Shown piece after piece: positions 8,767-17,677 of a stretch of 64,000 bases of DNA (its first letter is position 1; each line of letters starts with the position of its first letter). Source of the stretch: CAIVND01 sp035532075 (GTDB taxonomy: Bacteria; Actinomycetota; Acidimicrobiia; Acidimicrobiales; Bog-793); NCBI GenBank assembly GCA_035532075.1, contig DATKRV010000021.1, positions 6,045 through 70,044 of the forward strand, read 5' to 3'. Both the position numbers and the translations under genes were made by a program. The notes below the pieces were generated by a model. It was not told the DNA's origin. It did not search any database and saw nothing but the letters and a program-made list of their open reading frames with translations.

Positions 8767-10049
8767 TGAACGAGGATTCAGATTCATTGATCGATTCCGA
8801 TCCCGAGGTCGCGAAGATTCTGAGCGACGAACTCAACCGCCAGCGCACGACGCTGCAGCTGATAGCATCCGAGAACTTCGCCTCGCCTGCGGTAATGGCC
8901 GCGTCCGCGTCGGTATTGACGAACAAATATTCAGAGGGATATCCCGGCCGGCGCTACTACGGCGGCAATGTCTACGCCGACGAGGTTGAGGAACTCGCGC
9001 GCGAACGGGTCAAGCAACTTTTCGGGGCTGAGCACGCGAACGTCCAGCCACATTCTGGCGCCTCTGCAAATCTCGCGGTATACCTTGGCCTCGCGCAGGC
9101 CGGTGACACGATTCTCGCGATGCGCCTTGATCAGGGCGGCCACCTCACGCACGGATCCCCCGTCTCGATCACCGGCAAGACCTACCGATTCGTCTTCTAT
9201 GGCGTGACTCCAGCGAGCGAGGACGGCTCGGGAGAGAGGATCGACCTTGATCTCGTGCGAGACCTGGCGATCCGCGAGCGTCCGCGCATCATCGTTGCAG
9301 GAACGACCGCCTATACCCGAATCATCGATCCAAAGCCGTTCCGAGACATTGCCGATGAGGTTGGCGCGCTGTTCATGTTCGATGCAGCCCATCCCGCCGG
9401 TCTCATCGCGGGTGGCGAGCACCCGAATCCCGTCGGAATCGCCGACGTCGTGAGCTTCACGACACACAAGACCCTTCGCGGACCGCGCGGTGGCGCGATT
9501 GTGTGCAACAAAGAACATGCAAAGGCGATCGACGCGGCCGTCTTCCCGGGCCTGCAGGGCGGTCCGCTAGAACACGTGATCGCGGCAAAAGCGGTCGCCT
9601 TCGGTGAGGCGCTCCGCCCGAGTTTCAAGGACTACGCCTCGCGTGTCGTGACGAATGCCTCCGCGCTCGCCGAGGCGCTCGCAGAAGAGGGATTCCGCCT
9701 CGTGGCCGGTGGTACGGAGAACCATCAGATCATCCTTGACCTGCGCGCCTTTGACGAAGATCTCACCGGTAAGGCCGCCCAGGATGCGCTTGACCGGGCA
9801 GGGATCACCTGCAACCGCAACCAGATTCCGGATGATCCGAGGTCTCCGTTCGTGACGAGCGGGCTGCGACTTGGCACGCCCGCGGAGACGACGGCGAACA
9901 TGGGAGTCGCCGAGATGGCCAGGATCGGATCCCTCATCGGTCGCGTCCTGCGTGCTCACGGCGACGAAGCTGTACTTTCGGTGGTGCGTAACGAGGTGCG
10001 TGGGCTCTGCTCGGCCTTTGACCCATATCCGGGCGCCATCATCCGATAG
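8763..10049 (+). CDS. glyA: Serine hydroxymethyltransferase
   Basis: This PLP enzyme converts serine and tetrahydrofolate to glycine and methylene-THF. The 428-residue protein shows IASENFASPAV, SEGYPGRRYYGG, FDAAHPAGLIAGG and the PLP-lysine motif SFTTHKTLRGPRGG. GAGGAGG precedes the ATG, which overlaps rpiB. Length and motifs are fully typical. Confidence 0.97.
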   Translation: MMNEDSDSLIDSDPEVAKILSDELNRQRTTLQLIASENFASPAVMAASASVLTNKYSEGYPGRRYYGGNVYADEVEELARERVKQLFGAEHANVQPHSGASANLAVYLGLAQAGDTILAMRLDQGGHLTHGSPVSITGKTYRFVFYGVTPASEDGSGERIDLDLVRDLAIRERPRIIVAGTTAYTRIIDPKPFRDIADEVGALFMFDAAHPAGLIAGGEHPNPVGIADVVSFTTHKTLRGPRGGAIVCNKEHAKAIDAAVFPGLQGGPLEHVIAAKAVAFGEALRPSFKDYASRVVTNASALAEALAEEGFRLVAGGTENHQIILDLRAFDEDLTGKAAQDALDRAGITCNRNQIPDDPRSPFVTSGLRLGTPAETTANMGVAEMARIGSLIGRVLRAHGDEAVLSVVRNEVRGLCSAFDPYPGAIIR

Positions 10050-10081
10050 ATGCTCCAAAATACAGGTGTGGGTGATTTCGC

Positions 10082-11407
10082 GTGACAGACCGCGAGGCCT
10101 ATGTTGTTGTTTTTTTCATCGCGATTGCCCTGACCTATCTGCTCAGTTTTCCAATCCGATGGCTCGCGATCCGGTTTGGCGCGGTTGACCAACCAGGCGA
10201 AGATCACATCCATGCCCATCCCACTCCGACGGTCGGCGGGGCGGCGATGTTCCTCTCCTTCGCGATCACGATCGAGGTCGCGTCACACATTGGGGCGCTC
10301 TCGCAGGTTTTCCGAGGCTCCTCCGAGCCACTCGGCGTCGTCGCAGCCGGACTGGTGATCTATCTCGTTGGCCTCGTTGACGATATACGCCACATCTCTG
10401 CCCCGGCGAAGGTGGCCGGTCAGGTCCTCGCGGCGATGGTCCTCGTATTCCTCGGGGTCACGATGTACTACTTCAAGCTTCCCTTTGTTGCTTCGATCAT
10501 CTCCCTGGCTCCTTCGATCCTGCCACTCGTCACTGCGCTGTGGGTGGTCGGTATGGCGAACTCAGTGAACCTGATCGACGGACTCGACGGACTCGCCGCG
10601 GGCATTGTCGGGATCGCGAGCGCGTCGCTTTGCATCTATGGGCTGCGCCTCGAGTTTCTCGGTGATCTCGGGCTCGACAACATTGGTCCGTTGGTCGCTG
10701 CAATCACCTGCGGCGTATGCATCGGATTCATTCCGCACAATTTCCACCCGGCGCGGATCTTCATGGGCGATGGGGGCTCACTGTTTCTCGGATTGTCGCT
10801 TGCCGCGCAGACGATGGTCATCGGCGGGCGCACCGAGAACTCTGCGAACTCGGGCGTCGATGTGTCGGGGCTGACGTTCTTCCGGTTTGCCCCGCTGTTT
10901 ATACCCTTTTTCATCCTCGGCGTGCCGATGTTTGATACTGCCTTTGCCATCGTCAGGCGCACGATTTCGAGGACGGGAGTCGCCGAACGCGACCTAGGAC
11001 ACCTGCACCATCGCCTTGTCCGTCTCGGCCATGGCCATCGACGGGCGGTACTGATCCTCTGGGCCTGGACCGGCGTGCTCAGCGCCTTTGTTCTCCTCCC
11101 GACCTTCAACAGTCACGCAAATGCCTTTGTCCCGGTCGGCATCGCAATTCTTGCCGTCGCTCTGTACACGGTCTTTCGCCCCGGGTTTGCCCCGCGTACG
11201 CTCCCTGAGCACCTGAGCCACGAGGGTGGCCCGATTCATCTCGCCCGAAGTCGGAGAAACCGGTGGAAACCCGCCATCTTTGGCCACACGGGCCCTACCC
11301 GACCGCACGCGAGGTTGCACAGCGTTGACCGGGGTTCGCTCCCGCACGGGTCCGGAGAACCAGAAAACAGCGAAGCACGCGACCATGACGATGCCCCGAG
11401 TGGATAA
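10082..11407 (+). CDS. wecA: Polyprenyl-phosphate GlcNAc-1-phosphate transferase, WecA/TagO-like
   Basis: A multi-pass membrane enzyme that loads a sugar-1-phosphate onto polyprenyl phosphate, starting cell-wall linker (arabinogalactan-type) polymer synthesis. The 441 residues have about ten hydrophobic segments, the DD pair at 100-101 (GLVDDIRH), VNLIDGLDG at 162-170, and the HxHH-like loop HLHHRLVRLGHG near 337. It sits just before the ATP synthase genes, as in Mycobacterium. From about residue 367 there is a ~75-residue hydrophilic Arg/His/Pro-rich tail of unknown role. It starts with GTG. Confidence 0.92.
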   Translation: MTDREAYVVVFFIAIALTYLLSFPIRWLAIRFGAVDQPGEDHIHAHPTPTVGGAAMFLSFAITIEVASHIGALSQVFRGSSEPLGVVAAGLVIYLVGLVDDIRHISAPAKVAGQVLAAMVLVFLGVTMYYFKLPFVASIISLAPSILPLVTALWVVGMANSVNLIDGLDGLAAGIVGIASASLCIYGLRLEFLGDLGLDNIGPLVAAITCGVCIGFIPHNFHPARIFMGDGGSLFLGLSLAAQTMVIGGRTENSANSGVDVSGLTFFRFAPLFIPFFILGVPMFDTAFAIVRRTISRTGVAERDLGHLHHRLVRLGHGHRRAVLILWAWTGVLSAFVLLPTFNSHANAFVPVGIAILAVALYTVFRPGFAPRTLPEHLSHEGGPIHLARSRRNRWKPAIFGHTGPTRPHARLHSVDRGSLPHGSGEPENSEARDHDDAPSG

Positions 11408-11470
11408 CCGGCTCGGTCGTGATTTGGAGTTTGCTTCACCACCCCTGAGGTGCGAGGATAGGCGCTGAGC

Positions 11471-11674
11471 ATGACGCCACCGCTCGGTCCAGGACTTGGT
11501 GAGCTCATCGGACTTGGTCTTACTGCCGGGTTGCTCGTTGCCCTTGGGGTGGGCGGCGGGTACTGGATTGGACAGATGACCGGTGCCGGTGTGTCGGTCA
11601 CCTTTGTTGGACTTGGTGCTGGCGTCGCCATCGCCCTCGTGGCGATGTATCTCCGGATTCGGAGATATCTTTAA
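11471..11674 (+). CDS. AtpZ/AtpI-type small membrane protein
   Basis: A 67-residue protein with two hydrophobic segments (about residues 11-34 and 40-60) separated by GQMTG, and a basic end RIRRY. This is the shape of the AtpZ/ATPase gene-1 family (putative F0 assembly or Mg2+ transport factor). It lies just before a second AtpI-like gene and atpB. The family call rests on topology, glycine pattern and position. Confidence 0.7.
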   Translation: MTPPLGPGLGELIGLGLTAGLLVALGVGGGYWIGQMTGAGVSVTFVGLGAGVAIALVAMYLRIRRYL

Positions 11675-11732
11675 TGCCCGTCACGTCGCTCGTCCATCTC
11701 GCAATGGCGCCGCGTCCGAACTGAGAAGAGCT

Positions 11733-12158
11733 ATGGATCGCTTTGCCCAGCTGTTTGAGCAACTTTCGCTGAACGAGATCGACCGGCTGCTCCGTCGCAC
11801 CGTGTTTGGCTCGATCGGCGTCGGCGTCGTTGCCCTTGTTGTGACAGCCGTCATCTCGCACATCCTTGTTGGGCTGGGAATCTGCATCGGCCTTGGCATC
11901 GGGCTCGTCAATATCCGCCTCGTTGCGCGCTCAGTTGCGAAGGTGAACGCTGACCAGGTCGAAAAGCCCACCCGCGTGCTCGCATCGCGCACCCTTGTCC
12001 GACTTTCCGCAACGACGGTCGTCGTTCTTGGCCTAATGTTTGCATCCGTCTCCCTCGGTCTTGGATCCGCGGGAGGCGTGGCGCTGTTCTACTTTGTGCT
12101 ACTTGCAAACCTTGTACGATCCCTTCTTCGTTCATCAACCGCAGGAGTCTCGCAGTAA
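11733..12158 (+). CDS. atpI: ATP synthase subunit I-like membrane protein
   Basis: A 141-residue, probably four-helix membrane protein with an N-terminal amphipathic stretch (LFEQLSLNEIDRLLRRT). Position and topology match the ATP synthase I family, which helps assemble the c-ring. ATG 11733 follows GAGAAGAG; it ends in TAATG, overlapping the atpB start by one base. The counterpart in Mycobacterium is the small gene between wecA and atpB. Confidence 0.72.
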   Translation: MDRFAQLFEQLSLNEIDRLLRRTVFGSIGVGVVALVVTAVISHILVGLGICIGLGIGLVNIRLVARSVAKVNADQVEKPTRVLASRTLVRLSATTVVVLGLMFASVSLGLGSAGGVALFYFVLLANLVRSLLRSSTAGVSQ

Positions 12159-12880
12159 TGGGTGGAATGCTCGCAGTCAACATCACTGTTGGCGACCACA
12201 TAACAGGCAAGCTGTTCGGCCTTACGGTCAACTTCGACGATCTTCTTTCGTGTGCGGTGGCGGGATTGATCATCATTGGCGTTGGGTTCTTTCTGCGCGC
12301 CAAGGCAACATCTGGAGTCCCGGGCAAGCTGCAGCTCGCGGTGGAGTCGATCATTGGCGCGGTCGAGAACCAGGTCGAGTCCTCAATGGGGGACGCCGGC
12401 AAGCCAATCGTGCCACTCGCCTTCGTATTGTTCTCCTACATCCTCGTTGCCAACTGGCTTGAGCTCATCCCAACGGGTCACAGCCCCCAGTACCTCCCTG
12501 CACCGACGGGCGACATCAACTTCACCCTTGCGATGGGGATCTTCGTCATCATCCTCGTGCACATCACCTGGATCCGCCAGCAGGGCCTGAAGCGCTATAT
12601 CGGGCATTACTTCAAGCCGAAGGCGCTCTTTCTGATCAACATCATCGAGGAGATCGTCAAGCCAATCACCTTGGCCCTTCGACTCTTTGGGAACATCTTC
12701 TCCGGTGGCGTCATGCTGTTGCTGATCGCCGCGCTCCCCGGGCCATTCCTGGTGGGGGTGCCGATCCTTGACACGCTGTGGAAGATGATCGACGGACTCT
12801 TCGTCGGTCCTGTCCAGGCGTTCATCTTTGCGATCTTGACCATCTTGTACTTTGAGTCCGCCCTCTCGGGTGGGCACTAG
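12158..12880 (+). CDS. atpB: ATP synthase F0 subunit a
   Basis: This is the stationary proton-channel subunit. The 240-residue protein has NWLELIPTG in the middle and the essential arginine in ITLALRLFGNIFSGG, plus the final helix AFIFAILTILYFESAL. Its start overlaps the previous stop, and AGGAG lies eleven bases upstream. It is the first structural gene of the operon. Confidence 0.96.
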   Translation: MGGMLAVNITVGDHITGKLFGLTVNFDDLLSCAVAGLIIIGVGFFLRAKATSGVPGKLQLAVESIIGAVENQVESSMGDAGKPIVPLAFVLFSYILVANWLELIPTGHSPQYLPAPTGDINFTLAMGIFVIILVHITWIRQQGLKRYIGHYFKPKALFLINIIEEIVKPITLALRLFGNIFSGGVMLLLIAALPGPFLVGVPILDTLWKMIDGLFVGPVQAFIFAILTILYFESALSGGH

Positions 12881-12931
12881 GGACGTCAAGAAAACCGTTT
12901 TTCAACCACAATCTCAATAACAGGAGGAATC

Positions 12932-13195
12932 ATGGCAGCAACAGGAATCGACCAGGCAATCCAGCTCGCAGGTGCGATGGTCGGTGGGGGTCTCGCGCTC
13001 GGCGGTGGCGCAGTCGGCGCTGCGATTGGTGACGGTCTTGCCGGTAGCCAGACGATCGCTGGCGTTGCGCGCCAGCCCGAGGCTCAGAGCCGACTGTTCA
13101 CGATCATGTTCATCGTGGTCGGTCTGTGCGAGGCGATGTATTTCATCAACCTCGTCTTCATGTTCCTCTTCGTGTTTGTGCTCTACAAGAAGTAG
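12932..13195 (+). CDS. atpE: ATP synthase F0 subunit c
   Basis: An 87-residue hairpin protein forming the rotor ring. The polar loop is GVARQPEAQSR and the proton-carrying glutamate is E67 in GLCEAMYFINL. No sodium-binding pattern is seen around it, so proton coupling is inferred. D34 (GDG) matches the conserved Asp28 of M. tuberculosis. Residue M69 occupies the place of Ala63 of the mycobacterial subunit, a position tied to bedaquiline resistance. CAGGAGGA before the ATG is a strong ribosome site, suiting its high copy number. Confidence 0.97.
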   Translation: MAATGIDQAIQLAGAMVGGGLALGGGAVGAAIGDGLAGSQTIAGVARQPEAQSRLFTIMFIVVGLCEAMYFINLVFMFLFVFVLYKK

Positions 13196-13206
13196 GGGAG
13201 ATCTAG

Positions 13207-13737
13207 ATGCTGCTTGCCAGCAGCTCGAGTTCGTCAAATTCAAACTTCCTCATTCCAAATGGGACGTTCGTATTCGAACTCGTGATGTTCATCATCGTCC
13301 TGGGCGTTGTTGCCAAGTTCATTCTGCCGTCGTTGCAAAAGGCGATGAGTGATCGCGAATCGACGATTCGTGCCTCGCTCGCGGCAGGAGACGAGGGCCG
13401 CATCGAGGCGGATCGACTCGCGCGCGAGCGCGCATCGGTGCTCGAAGCTGCCCACGCCGAGGCGAGAGCGATCGTCGAGGCGGCATCTAGAGAGGTGGAG
13501 CGTCTGCGTGAGGAGGCCCAAGCACGCGGCCAGCAGGAATTCGAGCGCGAGTTCGCGTCTGCAAAGTCCACCATCACCAATGAAAGTTCCACGCTGCGAG
13601 ACGAGACCATCTCCAAGCTCGATGAGATTGTCGTGAGAGCAGCAGAGCGCGTCATCGGTTTCCATGTTGATCCAGCGAAACACCGCGAGACGATTGCAGG
13701 AGCAATCCGTCGTGCGCGAGATGAGGCAACGCAATGA
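13207..13737 (+). CDS. atpF: ATP synthase F0 subunit b
   Basis: One half of the peripheral stalk. The 176-residue protein has a Ser-rich N-terminus, a single membrane helix (about residues 20-40, VFELVMFIIVLGVVAKFILP), then a long charged coiled coil rich in Arg, Glu and Ala. It overlaps the b'-like gene by four bases (ATGA). Confidence 0.93.
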   Translation: MLLASSSSSSNSNFLIPNGTFVFELVMFIIVLGVVAKFILPSLQKAMSDRESTIRASLAAGDEGRIEADRLARERASVLEAAHAEARAIVEAASREVERLREEAQARGQQEFEREFASAKSTITNESSTLRDETISKLDEIVVRAAERVIGFHVDPAKHRETIAGAIRRARDEATQ

Positions 13738-14288
13738 TCGTTCCATCTCTCTCTGCTGTCGATGCGAGCGCGTCGGGCAACTTCGGCATCTCGTTTCTCC
13801 TCGAGATCGTCGGCATCGTTGTCGTCGGCGCGCTGATCTGGCGTTACATTGCGCCACCACTGAACAAGGCGATGAACAAGAGGCTCGATACGATCAAGGG
13901 GCAGCTCTTGGCGGGAGACGAGGCACGCGCTGAGGCGCTGCGCATCGTGGGCGAACTACGGGAAGCTCTCGAGGCTGCGAAGCTCGAAGCAGTGCAGATC
14001 GTCCAACAGGCAAATCGCAGTGCAGAGTTTCTCGTCAATGATGGCGTCCGTCGTGCCGAGGAGGAGTACGGCCGAATTGTCAGTCGCATCGAACACGAGA
14101 TCGAGGCGGCGAGAAGCCGGGCACGACAGGAGGTGCTGAGTGAACTCGGTGCTGTCGTTGTCGTCGCAACCGAGGTTGTCGTCCGAGCAGAGCTAGACGC
14201 AACAAGTCATCATCGACTCATCGATGAGGCGATCGCCGCGACCGAATCAGAGTCGATCGACACCGATCACACCGGGGCGGTTGTCTGA
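13734..14288 (+). CDS. ATP synthase second b-type (b') subunit
   Basis: A 184-residue paralogue of subunit b: one N-terminal membrane helix (about residues 20-40, FLLEIVGIVVVGALIWRYI) followed by a charged helical stalk and a hydrophilic tail. It takes the place of the N-terminal half of mycobacterial b-delta (AtpH) but here is a separate protein, ending in TGATG with the delta gene. It would pair with AtpF to form a b/b' heterodimer. Confidence 0.88.
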   Translation: MIVPSLSAVDASASGNFGISFLLEIVGIVVVGALIWRYIAPPLNKAMNKRLDTIKGQLLAGDEARAEALRIVGELREALEAAKLEAVQIVQQANRSAEFLVNDGVRRAEEEYGRIVSRIEHEIEAARSRARQEVLSELGAVVVVATEVVVRAELDATSHHRLIDEAIAATESESIDTDHTGAVV

Positions 14289-15187
14289 TGCTCGATGACA
14301 TCGTGCGGGGGTATGCGGTGGCGGTAGCCGAGACCGCGCGTAGCAAGGGTCACCTCGAACGCGTTGACGCCGAGCTCGTCACGGTGCAGTCCGCACTCGT
14401 GACATCGGACGAACTTCGTCTCGCGCTGACCGATCCTGCGCTGGCGACGATAGAACGCCGAGCGATCGTCGCAGACCTACTTGCCGATCGGGCGCTTTCT
14501 GAGACGGCGGATCTCGTTGGCTTTGTCGTGCGCGTGGTCCGGGCGGGTGAGGTGCCGGTCACGATCTTTGAGGTCGAGTTGCTGATCGGCTTTTCGCTTG
14601 GAGCTGGGGACGCGTTGATAGATGACGACACCCCCGCCGGCCGTACCGGTGCGAGGGCGCGAATCCGTGGTTACGCGGAACGAGCGTTCCAGGAGCTGAC
14701 AGATTCAGCTGAACTCGACGAGGTTGAGGATGAACTCTTCCGGTTCGCTCGCGTCCTCGAAGACAATCCGAACCTGCGACAGGTCCTTGAGGACACCAAC
14801 TTCGCGCGCGATGCCCGAATCGGAGTTCTCACGGACCTCCTTGGTGATCGCGTCCAGCATGCCACCCTTCGGTTGTGTTCCTATGTGCTTCGCGCCGGAA
14901 GGCTGCGCAACCTTGTTGGTGTGTTTGACTGGTTGGTCGATCTCGTTGCCGAGGAGCGGGGAAGAAGGATCGCAGAGGTGCGCAGCGCGGTGTTGCTCAG
15001 CGACGAAGAACAACAACGACTTAGCGCGTCTCTCTCGCGCATCGTCGGCCGCACAGTAGAGGTTCGGGTGATCATCGATGAGTCGGTGATCGGCGGAGTT
15101 CTCATCTCCACCGGTGACCTATTCATCGATGGAACAGTTCGTTTGCGGTTTGAGCGCCTGCGCGATGTCTTCGCGCAGCAGGTTTAG
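14288..15187 (+). CDS. atpH: ATP synthase F1 subunit delta with duplicated N-terminal domain
   Basis: It links the peripheral stalk to the top of F1. At 299 residues it is about 120 longer than ordinary delta. The sequence shows two related helical repeats: roughly residues 1-105 (SDELRLALTDPALATIERR...) and 140-225 (DNPNLRQVLEDTNFARDAR...), followed by the C-terminal domain (SIGG-like ESVIGGVLISTGDLFIDGT). This matches the delta-plus-linker portion of the mycobacterial b-delta fusion, but as its own protein. The start overlaps the b' stop by one base. Confidence 0.9.
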   Translation: MLDDIVRGYAVAVAETARSKGHLERVDAELVTVQSALVTSDELRLALTDPALATIERRAIVADLLADRALSETADLVGFVVRVVRAGEVPVTIFEVELLIGFSLGAGDALIDDDTPAGRTGARARIRGYAERAFQELTDSAELDEVEDELFRFARVLEDNPNLRQVLEDTNFARDARIGVLTDLLGDRVQHATLRLCSYVLRAGRLRNLVGVFDWLVDLVAEERGRRIAEVRSAVLLSDEEQQRLSASLSRIVGRTVEVRVIIDESVIGGVLISTGDLFIDGTVRLRFERLRDVFAQQV

Positions 15188-15199
15188 TCGAAAGGCAGA

Positions 15200-16729
15200 G
15201 TGAAAATGGTAGAGCTGACGATCAGCGCGGATGACATTGCCGCAGCGCTTGGACGCCACGCAAGCAGTCTCAATACGGCGGTAGCGGCGGAGCAGGTTGG
15301 CCGCGTACTCGAGGTTGGCGACGGTATCGCCTACGTGAGCGGTCTTCCCCACGCAGCGGTGAATGAACTCCTTGAGTTCGAGAACGGAGCGCTGGGCCTT
15401 GCCCTGAACCTCACGGAGGAATCGATCGGTGCTGTCGTGCTCGGCGAGCTCGCCGGACTCGACGAGGGTCAGGTCGTGCGTTCGACCGGGCGCATTCTCT
15501 CGGTGCCTGTCGGCGACGGTCTGTTGGGTCGCGTCGTCAATCCTCTTGGGATTCCCGTCGATGGCAAAGGACCACTCATCGACGTCACTGACCGTCGCGT
15601 AGAGGTCCAGGCCCCGAGCATCGTAGGGCGCCAGCCCGTCAGCCAACCCCTTCAGACCGGCATCAAGGTGGTTGACGCGATGACGCCGATCGGTCGGGGA
15701 CAGAGAGAGTTGATCATCGGCGACCGAAAGACAGGAAAGACGACGATCGCGATTGACGCGATCATCAATCAGCGCAACAACGGAGTGAAGTGCATCTACG
15801 TGGCAATCGGTCAGAAGGGATCGACGATCGCACAGATTGTCTCCACCCTCGAGGCCTATGGCGCGATGGACTACACCGTCGTCGTTGCCGCCCCGGCTTC
15901 GGAGCCTGCGCCGTTCAAATATCTCGCCCCTTACTCGGGATGCGCGATGGGTCAGCACTGGATGGAGAGCGGCGGCCATGCGCTTGTTGTCTATGACGAT
16001 CTCTCCAAGCAGGCAGAGGCCTATCGCCAGCTCTCCCTGTTGCTCCGCCGCCCTCCCGGCCGCGAGGCATATCCGGGAGACGTCTTCTACCTCCACAGTC
16101 GCCTCCTCGAGCGCGCCGCGAAGCTCTCTGACGATCTGGGCGGCGGTTCGCTCACCGCGTTGCCAATTGTCGAGACCAAGGCCGGAGACATCTCGGCCTA
16201 TATCCCGACGAACGTCATCTCGATCACCGACGGACAGATCTTCCTCGAAACCGACCTTTTCAACGCGGGCGTCCGTCCGGCAATGAATGTCGGAAACTCG
16301 GTATCTCGAGTCGGTGGAGCGGCGCAGACCAAGGCGATGCGTGCGGTCGTAGGTTCGCTCAAGATCGACCTCGCGCAATTTCGCGACCTCGAGGCGTTTG
16401 CGACGTTCGGCTCCGAGCTCGACCGTGCCTCCCAGGCACAGCTCGACCGCGGTTATCGCCTGACCGAACTTTTGAAACAGGGCCTCAATGCGCCACTTCC
16501 GGTTGAGGAACAGGTGATCGTGATCTATGCCGGAGTGCGCGGACACATCGACGACATCGCGGTCGAAGATGTCCAGAGGTTTGAGGCCGCGCTCCGTGCG
16601 CATGTGCGTGCCGCGCACCCGGACCTTCTCGAGCACATCAGGACGACTGGAACGCTCCCTGAAGAGGAAAAGATCAATGCGGCGATTGCGGAGATGAAGT
16701 CGAGCTTCTCGAGCGGTGGGACGGTCTGA
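15200..16729 (+). CDS. atpA: ATP synthase F1 subunit alpha
   Basis: The non-catalytic nucleotide-binding subunit, 509 residues. Walker A is GDRKTGKTT near residue 174; ALVVYDDLSKQAEAYR and LLLRRPPGREAYPGDVFYLHSRLLERAA are family hallmarks. GTG 15200 has AAAGG five bases upstream; ATG 15206, two codons later, is an alternative start. Confidence 0.97.
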   Translation: MKMVELTISADDIAAALGRHASSLNTAVAAEQVGRVLEVGDGIAYVSGLPHAAVNELLEFENGALGLALNLTEESIGAVVLGELAGLDEGQVVRSTGRILSVPVGDGLLGRVVNPLGIPVDGKGPLIDVTDRRVEVQAPSIVGRQPVSQPLQTGIKVVDAMTPIGRGQRELIIGDRKTGKTTIAIDAIINQRNNGVKCIYVAIGQKGSTIAQIVSTLEAYGAMDYTVVVAAPASEPAPFKYLAPYSGCAMGQHWMESGGHALVVYDDLSKQAEAYRQLSLLLRRPPGREAYPGDVFYLHSRLLERAAKLSDDLGGGSLTALPIVETKAGDISAYIPTNVISITDGQIFLETDLFNAGVRPAMNVGNSVSRVGGAAQTKAMRAVVGSLKIDLAQFRDLEAFATFGSELDRASQAQLDRGYRLTELLKQGLNAPLPVEEQVIVIYAGVRGHIDDIAVEDVQRFEAALRAHVRAAHPDLLEHIRTTGTLPEEEKINAAIAEMKSSFSSGGTV

Positions 16730-16732
16730 TCG

Positions 16733-17677
16733 ATGGCAGGGGGTCAGGAGCGTCTGCTCCGTCGGCGCATCAAGAGCGTCGAGGCAACGAAGAAGATCAC
16801 GCGCGCCATGGAGCTCATTGCTGCGTCTCAGATGGGACGCGCCAGAGCACGCCTTCTCGGAACGCGTCCATACGTACATGCGGTCGAGCGCGTCCTTGCA
16901 ATGTCCGCCGAGGACGCGACGCATGCGTCGCGTATCCTCGGTGTTCCCGAGTCGGTTGAGCGCTCGTTGATCGTGACGATTGTCGGCGACCGAGGACTGT
17001 GTGGCGCGTACAACTCCTCGGTGCTGCGATTCGCCGAACGGTTGATGTTGACCGAAGAGCCAAATGGCAGAACCTACCGGATCGTCGGTGTCGGCAAGAA
17101 GGCAATCGCGTTCTTCCGCTACCGCAACCGCGCCATTGAGCACGTATTCACCGGGATGTCGGACCGGCCGAGCTTTGAGGACGCGCGTCGTGTTGCAGCT
17201 GAGGTGATCCGCCCGTTCATCTCTGGCGAAGTTGATCTCGTCGAGCTCGTCTCCACCCGATTTGTTTCGACGGGAACCCAGGTCGTCGAGCGCCGCCAGA
17301 TCCTCCCGCTGGTCGTCGAGGGCGAAGCGACCGAGCGCGAGGAGAGCTCTGGCGCCGACGGCTTCTATGACTTTGAGCCCTCTTCCGAGGAACTCCTTGA
17401 ACTCCTCGTTCCCCAGTATGCAGAGGTCTTTCTCTACCAGGCAATGCTCGAGGCGTCGGCCTCGGAGCACACCGCGCGCCAGCGTGCCATGGCTGCGGCG
17501 ACCGAGAACGCAGAGGAGCTGATCACGACGTTGAGCCGGATCATGAACCGTGCCCGTCAGGATTCGATCACCACCGAGATCATGGAGATCGTGAGCGGTG
17601 CAGAGGCATTGCGGAACGTCGGAAAAGCTGTCCGTGAAGAGCTATTACGTGACGACAACGAGGAGCAGATTGCATGA
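16733..17677 (+). CDS. atpG: ATP synthase F1 subunit gamma
   Basis: The central rotor shaft, 314 residues. The N-terminal coiled coil RRRIKSVEATKKITRAMELI and C-terminal helix NRARQDSITTEIMEIVSGAEAL are the conserved ends that form the shaft; GDRGLCGAYNSS marks the globular domain. It overlaps atpD by four bases. Confidence 0.97.
   Translation: MAGGQERLLRRRIKSVEATKKITRAMELIAASQMGRARARLLGTRPYVHAVERVLAMSAEDATHASRILGVPESVERSLIVTIVGDRGLCGAYNSSVLRFAERLMLTEEPNGRTYRIVGVGKKAIAFFRYRNRAIEHVFTGMSDRPSFEDARRVAAEVIRPFISGEVDLVELVSTRFVSTGTQVVERRQILPLVVEGEATEREESSGADGFYDFEPSSEELLELLVPQYAEVFLYQAMLEASASEHTARQRAMAAATENAEELITTLSRIMNRARQDSITTEIMEIVSGAEALRNVGKAVREELLRDDNEEQIA

Noticed and set aside
15119..17470. 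783-codon open frame on the reverse strand
   Set aside because: It is exactly antisense to atpH-atpA-atpG, which have full family motifs. The translation is Arg/Asp-rich with no recognisable domain, the usual mirror of GC-rich codon use.
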